Below are positions 1 to 5,592 of a DNA stretch of 11,242 nt, piece after piece. This stretch comes from CAVIQK01 sp963644945 (GTDB lineage Bacteria; Bacillota; Clostridia; Christensenellales; DTU072). The notes beneath the pieces are model-generated. The model was not told where the DNA came from, searched no databases, and saw only the letters and a program-made list of their open reading frames with translations. The position numbers and the translations under genes were made by a program. Numbering within the stretch: the stretch's first letter is position 1; every line of letters starts with the position of its first letter. The stretch lies in the NCBI GenBank assembly GCA_963644945.1, contig CAVIQK010000018.1, positions 1 through 11,242 on the forward strand, read 5' to 3'.

Positions 1-8
1 GCCAATAA

Positions 9-47
9 AAACCTAAATCGAACCGTAAAAGTTTGGTTTAGGTTTTT
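9..47. terminator. Bidirectional intrinsic terminator
   Basis: Bases 9-23 pair with 31-45 in a 15-bp stem containing two G-U pairs, with a 7-base loop. A T-run follows on the plus strand, and a T-rich stretch follows on the minus strand. No gene in this window feeds into it, so it may serve genes beyond the left edge. Confidence 0.7.
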
Positions 48-257
48 GTTTTGTAAAAAGTGTGTGTTTTTGTGTCTTTTTTCGCTAAAATGTGGCATTT
101 TTAGCATTGTTTTGGGGATCGGCTTTTGGGGTTGTAGGGTATGTACGGTGTTCGTACAACGGGGTTTGTTTCACTTTTCAGTAGGGAAAATTAAAATATG
201 TAATCATTTCGATTCAACAAAAAAACAATATGATAGCACAAAAATTGTTGAATAAAT
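48..257. other. Gene-poor spacer between two terminators
   Basis: This AT-rich stretch has no convincing gene. A TTG-initiated 69-codon frame (46-255, plus) has no ribosome binding site and begins inside the preceding terminator, so I do not call it. A small palindrome, GTACG-loop-CGTAC, sits near 141-155. I see no other signal. Confidence 0.4.
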
Positions 258-260
258 AAA

Positions 261-302
261 AGAGAGTCAAACTTTTTAATCAAGTTCAACTCTCTATTTT
301 TT
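261..302. terminator. Bidirectional intrinsic terminator
   Basis: Bases 261-274 pair with 282-295 around a 7-base loop, with two adjacent mismatches in the middle of the stem. A TATTTTTT run follows on the plus strand, and a T-rich tail follows on the minus strand. Confidence 0.65.
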
Positions 303-329
303 CTAATTTTAAGTAACAATTTTTTGCCG

Positions 330-358
330 TTGACTTTTGCTTTTTACCGTGCTACAAA
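330..358 (+). promoter_or_regulatory. Promoter-like site without an assigned gene
   Basis: TTGACT (330-335), a 17-base spacer and TACAAA (353-358), with TG at the extended -10 position (350-351). Transcription would run rightward through 365-480, where no ORF is apparent, and then antisense to tRNA-Leu. It could be a chance match. The stretch 304-499 otherwise shows no gene. Confidence 0.25.
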
Positions 359-499
359 CGTAGACGAAAGGCGAATAAATCGGGGATAAATAAAGTATCG
401 TCCATAAAAATGTGTCACAGTCTTTGATATCGTTTAAGGAATACTTTTCAAATATTTACAAAATCGATTTGATTAATAACGATGATTTTTTATAAAAAT

Positions 500-526
500 A
501 AAACGGACCAAGTTTTGATCCGTTTT
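500..526 (-). terminator. Terminator of tRNA-Leu
   Basis: Bases 500-511 pair with 515-526. Read on the minus strand this is a 12-bp stem with one G-U pair and a 3-base loop, followed by the T-rich ATTTTTAT. It begins directly at the CCA end of tRNA-Leu. Confidence 0.75.
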
Positions 527-612
527 GGTGCCGATGATCGGGGTCGAACCGATACGATGTCGCCATCGAGGGATTTTAAGTCCCTTGCGTCTGCCTATTC
601 CGCCACATCGGC
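526..612 (-). tRNA. tRNA-Leu (anticodon UAA)
   Basis: The 87-base minus-strand gene starts GCCGATG and ends CATCGGC-A-CCA, so the seven-base acceptor stem pairs fully, the discriminator is A, and CCA is encoded. The anticodon arm is AGGGA-CTTAAAA-TCCCT, giving anticodon TAA. A long variable arm and a T loop (GGTTCGACC) fit a class II leucine tRNA. It has its own promoter and terminator. Confidence 0.96.
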
Positions 613-626
613 AAATTTATAGAAAA

Positions 627-655
627 ATTATATATAGGTTGTGTTGAATTGTCAA
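627..655 (-). promoter_or_regulatory. Consensus sigma-A promoter of tRNA-Leu
   Basis: On the minus strand it reads TTGACA (650-655), exactly 17 bases, then TATAAT (627-632), a perfect match to the vegetative consensus. The predicted start is near 620, about 8 bases before the mature tRNA 5' end. Confidence 0.9.
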
Positions 656-677
656 CAAATTTAATGAAGTGTTGTCT

Positions 678-1232
678 TTATTTATTTTTGGAAAGTGCCG
701 TATATTTTTTTATAAAGTCGGTTTTTGCAAGCGTATAGGCATCTCTATCGTATTTATATGTTTTGGATAGCGACAATTTCAAATCTTCGTAGGCAACTTT
801 TATCTCGGGGTGAGATATTAGGTAATCTCTAAAATAGATTTCGTCGTTGTCTCCAAGGAGCCGCAAATGAAAATGAAAAACTCTGTCGGCATAGCCGTCT
901 AATGTGTAGCCTTTGTTGAGTGACATGCGAGTCTTTTCTTTTGACATTACTATGTAACCGTTTTGTTCCATTATGGCTCCGGAGGTTTCTAGGTCATGAA
1001 GGGAAGAAAACTCCATTAGAATATCTATTATGGGTTTTGATTGGATGCCGGGGACGGCGGTGCTACCTATATGAGAATATTTGACGGGAAAATGTAAAAG
1101 CGATTGAAGGGCGGTGGTTTCTTCTATGTACCATTGCGGATAATCGGGGTTGTAGTCCGTAAGAATTATCGGGAAAAGTGTCCATAATTCTTGGAGAGTC
1201 ATTTCTTGTAGAGATTTTTTCGAGTCGTTCAT
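678..1232 (-). CDS. GrpB/UPF0157 family protein
   Basis: This 184-residue protein carries the signature of the GrpB (UPF0157) family, a nucleotidyltransferase-like fold whose biochemical role is mostly undefined. HIGSTAVPGI lies at residues 54-63 and KPIIDI at 66-71, which supplies the G-S and D-x-D-like positions. HFHLRL (120-125) and a helical C-terminal half (about 134-178) follow as usual. Length is typical for the family. The ATG at 1232 has no clear Shine-Dalgarno sequence; an internal ATG at residue 11 is no better. The gene lies downstream of the lemA terminator, so it is probably a separate transcript, although I see no strong promoter in the 120 bases upstream. It ends just before the tRNA-Leu promoter. 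Confidence 0.9.
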   Translation of the reverse strand: MNDSKKSLQEMTLQELWTLFPIILTDYNPDYPQWYIEETTALQSLLHFPVKYSHIGSTAVPGIQSKPIIDILMEFSSLHDLETSGAIMEQNGYIVMSKEKTRMSLNKGYTLDGYADRVFHFHLRLLGDNDEIYFRDYLISHPEIKVAYEDLKLSLSKTYKYDRDAYTLAKTDFIKKYTALSKNK

Positions 1233-1352
1233 AATATAAGTTTACAACAAAATGAAAAAATATTAAAGATATTATTAGATTTTGGGGGATTTCTTTTGTG
1301 TGTCTTGGAAGTATCTCGTATTGTCTTGTATAAAAATCTAAAATTCCAATTA

Positions 1353-1378
1353 AAAAAGCACCTTTTCGGGTGCTTTTT
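1353..1378 (-). terminator. Terminator of the lemA operon
   Basis: Bases 1353-1363 pair with 1368-1378 (AAAAAGCACC-type stem, 4-base loop), followed on the minus strand by a T-run. It sits 20 bases after the lemA stop. The T-run on the plus side makes it potentially bidirectional. Confidence 0.85.
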
Positions 1379-1397
1379 CGTGATTTGGTTGTAAGGT

Positions 1398-2066
1398 TTA
1401 GAAAAATTCTTTACGGGCTTCTTCTTTGATTTCTGCTGTCGTGATGAAAGGAATTCTCGTTGTGTAGCCTTGTTCGGCTGCGACAAGTTGTTTTATATAG
1501 AGAGTGTTGACTGCTCTGTTCCATTGGGCGACTACGTCGTTGTACTGCTCACGTGCGGCGGTGATTTCTCTTTGGAGATAAGAGTTTTGTTGCATTGCAT
1601 CGGCAAGTTCTTGGTGGGCTTTGAGGTCGGGGTAATTCTCTACCGCTACTTGGATGTTGCGATTCATTTGTTCGACACTGTCGTTGAATTCGCTTCTCTC
1701 GGCATCCGTCTTGTTGTTGCCACGATATTCGGCAATTTTGGTCATGGTGTCTTTGTCGAGATCGATGGCTTTGTCAAGAAGTTTTGCACAGTTTTTCAAA
1801 ATCATTACTCTTTGTTCGAGATAGTTGTCAACTTGGGATGCTGCTTGTTGAATTTTTTGTTGTAGTCTTTCGAAATAGGCTTTGGCTTGGGCTTTCTTAA
1901 ATATGACTACGACTCCGCCTATGATCGGGGGTAGGAACCACATGCCTACATTGAAAAATGTTCTCCATCCCGTACTCATTTCTACGGGGAGTTGTTTTGC
2001 AATAACCTTGACGTCGTTGCCTTGTTCTAGTTGCGGGGCATTCATTTCGTCTAATGTGTTTGCCAT
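1398..2066 (-). CDS. lemA: LemA family membrane-anchored protein
   Basis: This 222-residue protein matches the LemA family, cell-envelope proteins of unclear biochemical role. A cytoplasmic-looking N-terminal stretch is followed by one membrane segment (about 37-57) and then a long helical, coiled-coil-rich domain. The family signature YPDLKA is at 145-150, followed by REQYNDVV (172-179) and the RAVNTLY helix. The C-terminus (TTAEIKEEARKEFF) resembles the usual Phe-rich end. The ATG is preceded by AGGAGGT with 8-base spacing. That site overlaps the TAG stop of the upstream 600-residue gene, with only 13 bases between stop and start, which indicates one operon and probably translational coupling. 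I am confident of the family but not of the function. Confidence 0.92.
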   Translation of the reverse strand: MANTLDEMNAPQLEQGNDVKVIAKQLPVEMSTGWRTFFNVGMWFLPPIIGGVVVIFKKAQAKAYFERLQQKIQQAASQVDNYLEQRVMILKNCAKLLDKAIDLDKDTMTKIAEYRGNNKTDAERSEFNDSVEQMNRNIQVAVENYPDLKAHQELADAMQQNSYLQREITAAREQYNDVVAQWNRAVNTLYIKQLVAAEQGYTTRIPFITTAEIKEEARKEFF

Positions 2067-2079
2067 ATAAATTTACCTC

Positions 2080-3882
2080 CTAATTTTTGGTTGTTTGTGT
2101 TGTTTTGGGTACTACTTTGTTTTTCAACTCTATATACAAATTGTGAAGAGTTGCGTTGTTTTTGGTCTTTTGGTTGTTGGTGGCTTCGGCTTTTCTTGCT
2201 ATCGTCGCATCGGTCACTTTGGTCGTCGGGATATATTCCGTCCACTCTACGGGAACCGAGTGCAATGCACCGTCGCCTCCGAACACGTCGACATAATCTA
2301 CTCTCGGGGCTCCCGAAAACGAATGGGCGGTTATTTTTATTTGGTCTTTTTCTTCGTCCTTTTGGATAAAATCGGTCCTAAGTATTGTTTCCGTAATCGC
2401 ATCTTTTGGTTTTAGGAGAGATTTATCGAGGGCGTTGGCCAGAACGTCCGACTCGTATGGCGTATAATTGCGGTCGTAGGTGTCCTTGTAGATATATTCT
2501 TGCGATTTGTATTGCTGGTACAAGGGTATCGACATGAGCGGGGCAAATTCAAAATACAACTTTCTAAAATAGTCGGTGTTGTATTTCATAAATGCCTTTT
2601 TGCACATGTCTATATCATACAACATATATTTGTCGGAGTCCACATCAAACTGCCAATTTTGTGCGTGGTCACTGGTGATATAATTGAGTTTTTTGCGTTT
2701 TTTGAAGGAAAAATCGTCGCCGTAGGTAGTACCGTCAAGTAGTAAGTCGATCATGTTCTTTTGGGCAAGCGGTGTGAAAAGTAGTCTGAATTCTACTTCG
2801 TTGTCACGATCTTCGGCTTGGAATAAGGCTTCGAAGCGGGTGTTGCCTAGAGGTGTGAATTGGGTACCATTTTTTAGGGCTTTGTTTTCCTTTTTTACAA
2901 GGTCTTTTTCGTATTTTTTTACAAATTTTTCCAACTCGTTTGTGTCTTTTTGATGGGAATATTGGGGGACACGTGAGAACGAAAGATTGGGGGCGGCTTC
3001 GCTACCGAACACTAGTGTTGTCGTGCTGCGATATGCGGGGATCGGTTTTATTACCGAGGCATGGAGCGTCTGGGAACGATGGATGACTTGGAGATGACCG
3101 TCTTTGTCGCTATAACTTTCCGTCCAATAAATCGTCAAATAGCCGTCATAGGTTGTTTCGGACCATGTTTGGCTGAATTTACGCACTTCGACGAAGGGGT
3201 TGCCTAAAATTTCCCCTGAAAAAACGCCTGTAACCGATTCGTTGTCGGCAAGGCTGTCGGAATAGCCGTATTTTGTTTTGAGAAGGTCTAGCCTTTTCAT
3301 GTTGAAGTCGGGATCAAGATCTATTATCGGAAGGACTTTTTTGACTAGGTCGTGAGTCGCACTGTCGTGATACTGCGAATAAAGCGGGGCGAGCATGGTT
3401 ATACACGAGGAATAGGTTTGATTCATTTCGGTTTTGATCGAGTCTTGGGAGGCGATGAGATCTTTTATTTTGGGATCGACTTTTTTGACAATGACTACAA
3501 CTAAAACGATGGCTAGAATAAGAGTCGTCGGGAACAAAACCGAGGGGACGACTATGCTTGCTGTCGATAGCGTATCCCCGTCGCCTTGCGAGATAGAATA
3601 CATCGCTTTTGCAAATAAAAACAGGGTGATCGCAAACGCGATAAATAAAAGGACAGTAAGAACTATTAGGATGTTTCTGCCTACTTGATATTTTTCTACT
3701 TCGTCGGTCAAACCTTCGTATTTTTGCTTGATTTCACGATATTTTTTTGCCTCCGCTCGGCTTTCTTCGATGTTGACTTTGGAGTCTTTTACCCATCTGT
3801 TGAAAAGGGCAGAAGCGGAATCGTGGAACTTTTGCCGTAAAGTAGCATTATATTCTTTTTGAAAGTCTAATATTTCTGCCAT
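2080..3882 (-). CDS. Two-TM membrane protein, LemA partner candidate
   Basis: I do not recognise a named family for this 600-residue protein. It begins with a charged helical, probably coiled-coil region (about 1-66). Two hydrophobic membrane segments follow (about 71-95 and 108-132) and then a large soluble region of about 465 residues with no signal peptide. The layout (helices, paired TMs, then a globular domain with EILGNPFVEVRKF and IYWTESYSDKDG near 225-260) recalls DUF3137-type proteins that often neighbour LemA; this resemblance is weak. The ATG at 3882 follows AAGGA, with a TATAAT box only about 15 bases upstream. It is the promoter-proximal gene of an operon with lemA, so the two products may act together at the membrane. 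Confidence 0.85.
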   Translation of the reverse strand: MAEILDFQKEYNATLRQKFHDSASALFNRWVKDSKVNIEESRAEAKKYREIKQKYEGLTDEVEKYQVGRNILIVLTVLLFIAFAITLFLFAKAMYSISQGDGDTLSTASIVVPSVLFPTTLILAIVLVVVIVKKVDPKIKDLIASQDSIKTEMNQTYSSCITMLAPLYSQYHDSATHDLVKKVLPIIDLDPDFNMKRLDLLKTKYGYSDSLADNESVTGVFSGEILGNPFVEVRKFSQTWSETTYDGYLTIYWTESYSDKDGHLQVIHRSQTLHASVIKPIPAYRSTTTLVFGSEAAPNLSFSRVPQYSHQKDTNELEKFVKKYEKDLVKKENKALKNGTQFTPLGNTRFEALFQAEDRDNEVEFRLLFTPLAQKNMIDLLLDGTTYGDDFSFKKRKKLNYITSDHAQNWQFDVDSDKYMLYDIDMCKKAFMKYNTDYFRKLYFEFAPLMSIPLYQQYKSQEYIYKDTYDRNYTPYESDVLANALDKSLLKPKDAITETILRTDFIQKDEEKDQIKITAHSFSGAPRVDYVDVFGGDGALHSVPVEWTEYIPTTKVTDATIARKAEATNNQKTKNNATLHNLYIELKNKVVPKTTQTTKN

Positions 3883-3897
3883 GGTTGTCCTTTTTTT

Positions 3898-3926
3898 ATT
3901 ATAGCATGGGGGAGGTGATGTTGCAA
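3898..3926 (-). promoter_or_regulatory. Extended -10 promoter of the lemA operon
   Basis: On the minus strand it reads TTGCAA (3921-3926), 17 bases, then TGC-TATAAT with the -10 box at 3898-3903. The expected start is near 3891, which leaves only about 8-9 leader bases before the ATG at 3882, including part of the ribosome binding site. Confidence 0.75.
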
Positions 3927-3942
3927 GGTTGATTTGAGGGGG

Positions 3943-4030
3943 TTATGACACTGTTTTTTCTTTGATTTCTTTTATTTCGAAGTTTATAATTGTGTCTTTT
4001 TCTTGTAAGCGTCGGGCAAGTGCGATAGTC
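3943..4030 (-). pseudogene. Out-of-frame 3' remnant of the AAA+/FtsH-like gene
   Basis: In the frame one base off from the upstream AAA+ ORF, about 27 codons run open to TAA (3943-3945). They read ...LARRLQEKDTIINFEIKEI.... This matches the well-known end of FtsH-type proteases, where a helix ending in a leucine-rich L-x-EKxTL segment is followed by EI..I. It looks like the original C-terminus left after an internal deletion that removed the rest of the ATPase and the protease domain. The exact junction, near 4005-4035, cannot be fixed by eye. Confidence 0.5.
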
Positions 4031-4457
4031 CGTTGGTGGTCGCAACGATAAAGACGTCTTTGCCTTGCTCTTTGACTTCGTCTAGGCACGATTGAATCGT
4101 AACATATTCTTCGGCATTGGAACAGCCGTAGTCTTCGTTGGCAAATTTATCCATGTCGTCAAGGAGAATAATCGACGGAGCATTTTCGCAGGCTGAGGAA
4201 AAGACCTTTTTTATTTCTTTGACAAACTCGCCGTCGGGCATATCTTTGCGACAGACGAAAGACTGTCTTCCGCTTTCTTTTATTAAGCAGTCCGCCATGA
4301 GAGTTTTGCCGACACCCGGATCGCCTTCTAGCAATAGTCCGCCCATCGGGGCTACGCCGAGTGCCTTATATTTGCCATAGTTTTTGAGAACGTCACATAT
4401 TCTGATTAGTTCTGTCTTGATGTCCGCATAACCGATAATTCTATCAAATTCACTCAT
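3984..4457 (-). CDS. Truncated AAA+ ATPase (FtsH-like), probably a pseudogene
   Basis: This 157-residue ORF starts cleanly: an ATG 8-9 bases after GAGG, and a normal AAA+ N-terminal region. Walker A is GDPGVGKT (45-52), Walker B is SIILLDD (95-101), and sensor 1 is ATTN (139-142). It then stops after LPDAYKKKTQL, just where an FtsH-type protein would continue with the arginine fingers and lid. Those elements are missing, so ATP hydrolysis as a normal hexamer is unlikely. Just downstream, another frame encodes what looks like the C-terminal end of an FtsH/M41-like protein. The simplest reading is a formerly full-length AAA+ protease with a large internal out-of-frame deletion. A short functional product cannot be excluded. 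Confidence 0.75.
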   Translation of the reverse strand: MSEFDRIIGYADIKTELIRICDVLKNYGKYKALGVAPMGGLLLEGDPGVGKTLMADCLIKESGRQSFVCRKDMPDGEFVKEIKKVFSSACENAPSIILLDDMDKFANEDYGCSNAEEYVTIQSCLDEVKEQGKDVFIVATTNGLSHLPDAYKKKTQL

Positions 4458-4489
4458 AGTAATTACCTCATTTTATTTTTTTCAATTTC

Positions 4490-4524
4490 ATTATAACGGG
4501 ATGCATGGGACATTTTCGGGACAT
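4490..4524 (-). promoter_or_regulatory. Putative regulated promoter of the AAA+ gene
   Basis: A TATAAT -10 box (4490-4495, minus) stands about 32 bases before the start codon. The expected -35 (4513-4518) reads CGAAAA, a poor match. Two exact copies of GGGACAT (plus-strand 4507-4513 and 4518-4524) flank that -35 with 11-base, one-helical-turn spacing. This suggests a regulator-binding site, but it is inferred from pattern alone. Confidence 0.45.
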
Positions 4525-4544
4525 GATTATTTTTTAGAAATTGT

Positions 4545-4594
4545 TTTTGGGGAATAAAAAAAGCCCAAAACGAATGTTTTAGGCTTGGTGGTGG
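4545..4594. repeat. 50-bp direct repeat, copy A (terminator plus CCACC)
   Basis: This copy matches 4735-4784 at 49 of 50 bases, offset 190. It consists of a minus-strand terminator hairpin followed on the plus strand by GGTGGTGG, the complement of a tRNA CCA end. Copy A continues directly into the 18-base tRNA-Ala 3' fragment. Confidence 0.9.
4554..4586 (-). terminator. Terminator following the tRNA-Ala 3' fragment
   Basis: Bases 4561-4571 pair with 4576-4586 around a 4-base loop. On the minus strand the single odd pair is G-U, and the tail is TTTTTTTATT. It lies just downstream of a CCA end, as expected for the native terminator of a tRNA now reduced to its 3' end. Confidence 0.75.
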
Positions 4595-4606
4595 AGCATA
4601 TCGGGG
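4589..4606 (-). repeat. 18-base tRNA-Ala 3'-end copy, putative attachment site
   Basis: TGGTGGAGCATATCGGGG is identical to 9618-9635, the last 18 bases of the intact tRNA-Ala gene including CCA. The match ends abruptly at 4607, inside the T arm. Integrative elements that target tRNA 3' ends leave such a fragment at the far side of the insertion, so this is a candidate att site. The same pattern could come from partial tRNA duplication. Confidence 0.6.
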
Positions 4607-4642
4607 ATCGGTCTTGATATTTTGTTCGCAGGTTTTTTGTAT

Positions 4643-4663
4643 ATATTTTGGCTCACAAAATAT
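4643..4663. repeat. Perfect hairpin in the scar region
   Basis: ATATTTTG (4643-4650) pairs with CAAAATAT (4656-4663) across a 5-base loop. It has no clear T-run, so it is not an obvious terminator. It lies between the two terminator repeats, among tRNA-like debris. Confidence 0.4.
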
Positions 4664-4676
4664 CTTCGGTCAGCCG

Positions 4677-5372
4677 CTAAAAAAGACGCACTGTGTCTTT
4701 TTCTTTACGCTCTCGTTCGACTCCGATATTATGATTTTGGGGAATAAAAAAAGCCCAAAACGTATGTTTTAGGCTTGGTGGTGGGGAGCAAGCCAAATTG
4801 GTCGAACCTGAATTAAAAGAAAAAGAGGATTTTGCTTTCTCTATTTGCTGTTCTTCTCGCATAATTTGCTCTTTATTGACTTTCAGCCGTTCGGGGTCAT
4901 TGTCGAAATAAGCGTATAAATCGAATCCGATAATATCGAAACCGCGTTTTCTATAAAACACAATGGCGTTTTCGTTACACGATTGCGTTTCCAAAACCAT
5001 CATTCGCGCCCCTAAGGACTTAGCCGTTTCTTCGATGCGTTTAATAAGCGCGGTTCCTACGCCGCTACGGCGATTATCGCTATCGAACACGCAGATATTG
5101 CTAATGCGAAAACGATTGTTCCAAGACTTTATCGAACCCTCTACAAAACCCGTCGGTTTTCCGTCTTCGAACGCTCCGAACGCGATCGGGTCTTCCAGCC
5201 ACTCTCCGAAAAACGCGTCGTCGAACGCGCGTTCGACGGGCTTTTCGAAAGGAACGTAACGCATACGAAACCCTTCTTCCGCCACCGAAATATCGAGATA
5301 CCCGTTCGTAACATATCTAACGGTAAATCTCTTTCCTGCGTATTCCTCTTTTTTTAATTCTTTTATCTCCAT
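4677..5372 (-). CDS. GNAT N-acetyltransferase, Sat4-like, aberrant C-terminus
   Basis: Residues 1-162 look like a GNAT acetyltransferase of the streptothricin acetyltransferase (Sat4-like) type. A variable N-terminal half is followed by SWNNRFRISNICVF (83-96), the acetyl-CoA loop RRSGVGTAL (101-109), LETQSCNENAIVFYRKRGF (127-145) and LYAYFDNDP (152-160). The substrate could be an aminoacyl-type antibiotic or another amine and cannot be fixed. I prefer the ATG at 5372 (MEIKELKK) to a TTG 15 codons upstream, because family similarity starts there; neither has a good ribosome site. After residue 162 family likeness stops. The frame runs another 69 codons through a terminator hairpin (residues about 199-208), giving 231 residues rather than roughly 170-190. 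The native 3' end was probably lost by recombination. Confidence 0.8.
   Translation of the reverse strand: MEIKELKKEEYAGKRFTVRYVTNGYLDISVAEEGFRMRYVPFEKPVERAFDDAFFGEWLEDPIAFGAFEDGKPTGFVEGSIKSWNNRFRISNICVFDSDNRRSGVGTALIKRIEETAKSLGARMMVLETQSCNENAIVFYRKRGFDIIGFDLYAYFDNDPERLKVNKEQIMREEQQIEKAKSSFSFNSGSTNLACSPPPSLKHTFWAFFIPQNHNIGVERERKEKDTVRLF
4680..4702. terminator. Terminator-like hairpin at the GNAT ORF end
   Basis: AAAAAGAC (4680-4687) pairs with GTCTTTTT (4695-4702) around a 7-base loop, with T-runs on both strands. It overlaps the last codons of the GNAT reading frame. Confidence 0.45.
4735..4784. repeat. 50-bp direct repeat, copy B
   Basis: This is the second copy of 4545-4594, with one substitution (4763). 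On the minus strand it is preceded by GGTTCGACC and TTGCTCCCCACCA. That sequence also resembles a degenerate tRNA T arm and 3' end with two extra C residues compared with copy A. Confidence 0.9.
4744..4776 (-). terminator. Terminator hairpin inside the GNAT reading frame
   Basis: Bases 4751-4761 pair with 4766-4776, followed on the minus strand by a seven-T run. It is equivalent to the copy A hairpin. It would be expected to end GNAT transcription before the present stop codon at 4677, implying that the annotated C-terminal tail is rarely completed. Confidence 0.65.
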
Positions 5373-5410
5373 AGCGCACTGCTTTCGACCGTCCCGCGAA
5401 CCCCTCGCCT

Positions 5411-5444
5411 CGGTCAAACGTTTCTATCGGTCAAACGTTTCTAT
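5411..5444. repeat. Perfect tandem 17-bp repeat in the GNAT leader
   Basis: CGGTCAAACGTTTCTAT occurs twice without a gap (5411-5427 and 5428-5444). Each unit contains the palindrome AAACGTTT. The pair lies in the predicted 5' untranslated leader of the acetyltransferase, between its promoter and ATG, so it may be an operator or a slippage-prone repeat. Confidence 0.85.
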
Positions 5445-5500
5445 TTGTTTATGCCGTTTTTATATAAATCAAAAAAACACGACAACCGACTTATATAAAC

Positions 5501-5528
5501 ATTATACTCGAAAACCACGATTTGTCCA
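5501..5528 (-). promoter_or_regulatory. Promoter of the GNAT gene
   Basis: On the minus strand it reads TGGACA (5523-5528), 16 bases, then TATAAT (5501-5506). The start is expected near 5494, giving a leader of about 120 bases. This makes the acetyltransferase independently transcribed from the HAD gene upstream. Confidence 0.7.
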
Positions 5529-5592
5529 TAGCCGGTTATTTAGTCAACGCAATAAAATATTTGTTTAATTTAGTAAAATAACACGCATTCGT

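Noticed and set aside
46..255. 69-codon plus-strand ORF
   Set aside because: It has a TTG start inside a terminator and no ribosome site, and the Cys/Phe-rich product looks like translated T-rich spacer.
1229..1486. 85-codon minus-strand ORF
   Set aside because: It spans the lemA terminator and overlaps lemA in another frame; the composition is not protein-like.
1470..1865. 131-codon plus-strand ORF
   Set aside because: It is antisense to lemA, which has a clear family match and ribosome site.
2091..2415. Overlapping plus-strand ORFs of 92 and 106 codons
   Set aside because: They are antisense to the 600-residue gene and have no ribosome sites.
4545..4784. Insertion sequence or transposon ends
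   Set aside because: The repeat is direct and contains a terminator; there is no transposase or inverted terminal repeat pair.
5373..5417. 15-codon upstream extension of the GNAT ORF
   Set aside because: It uses a TTG start within the 17-bp tandem repeat, and similarity to the family starts at the ATG at 5372.
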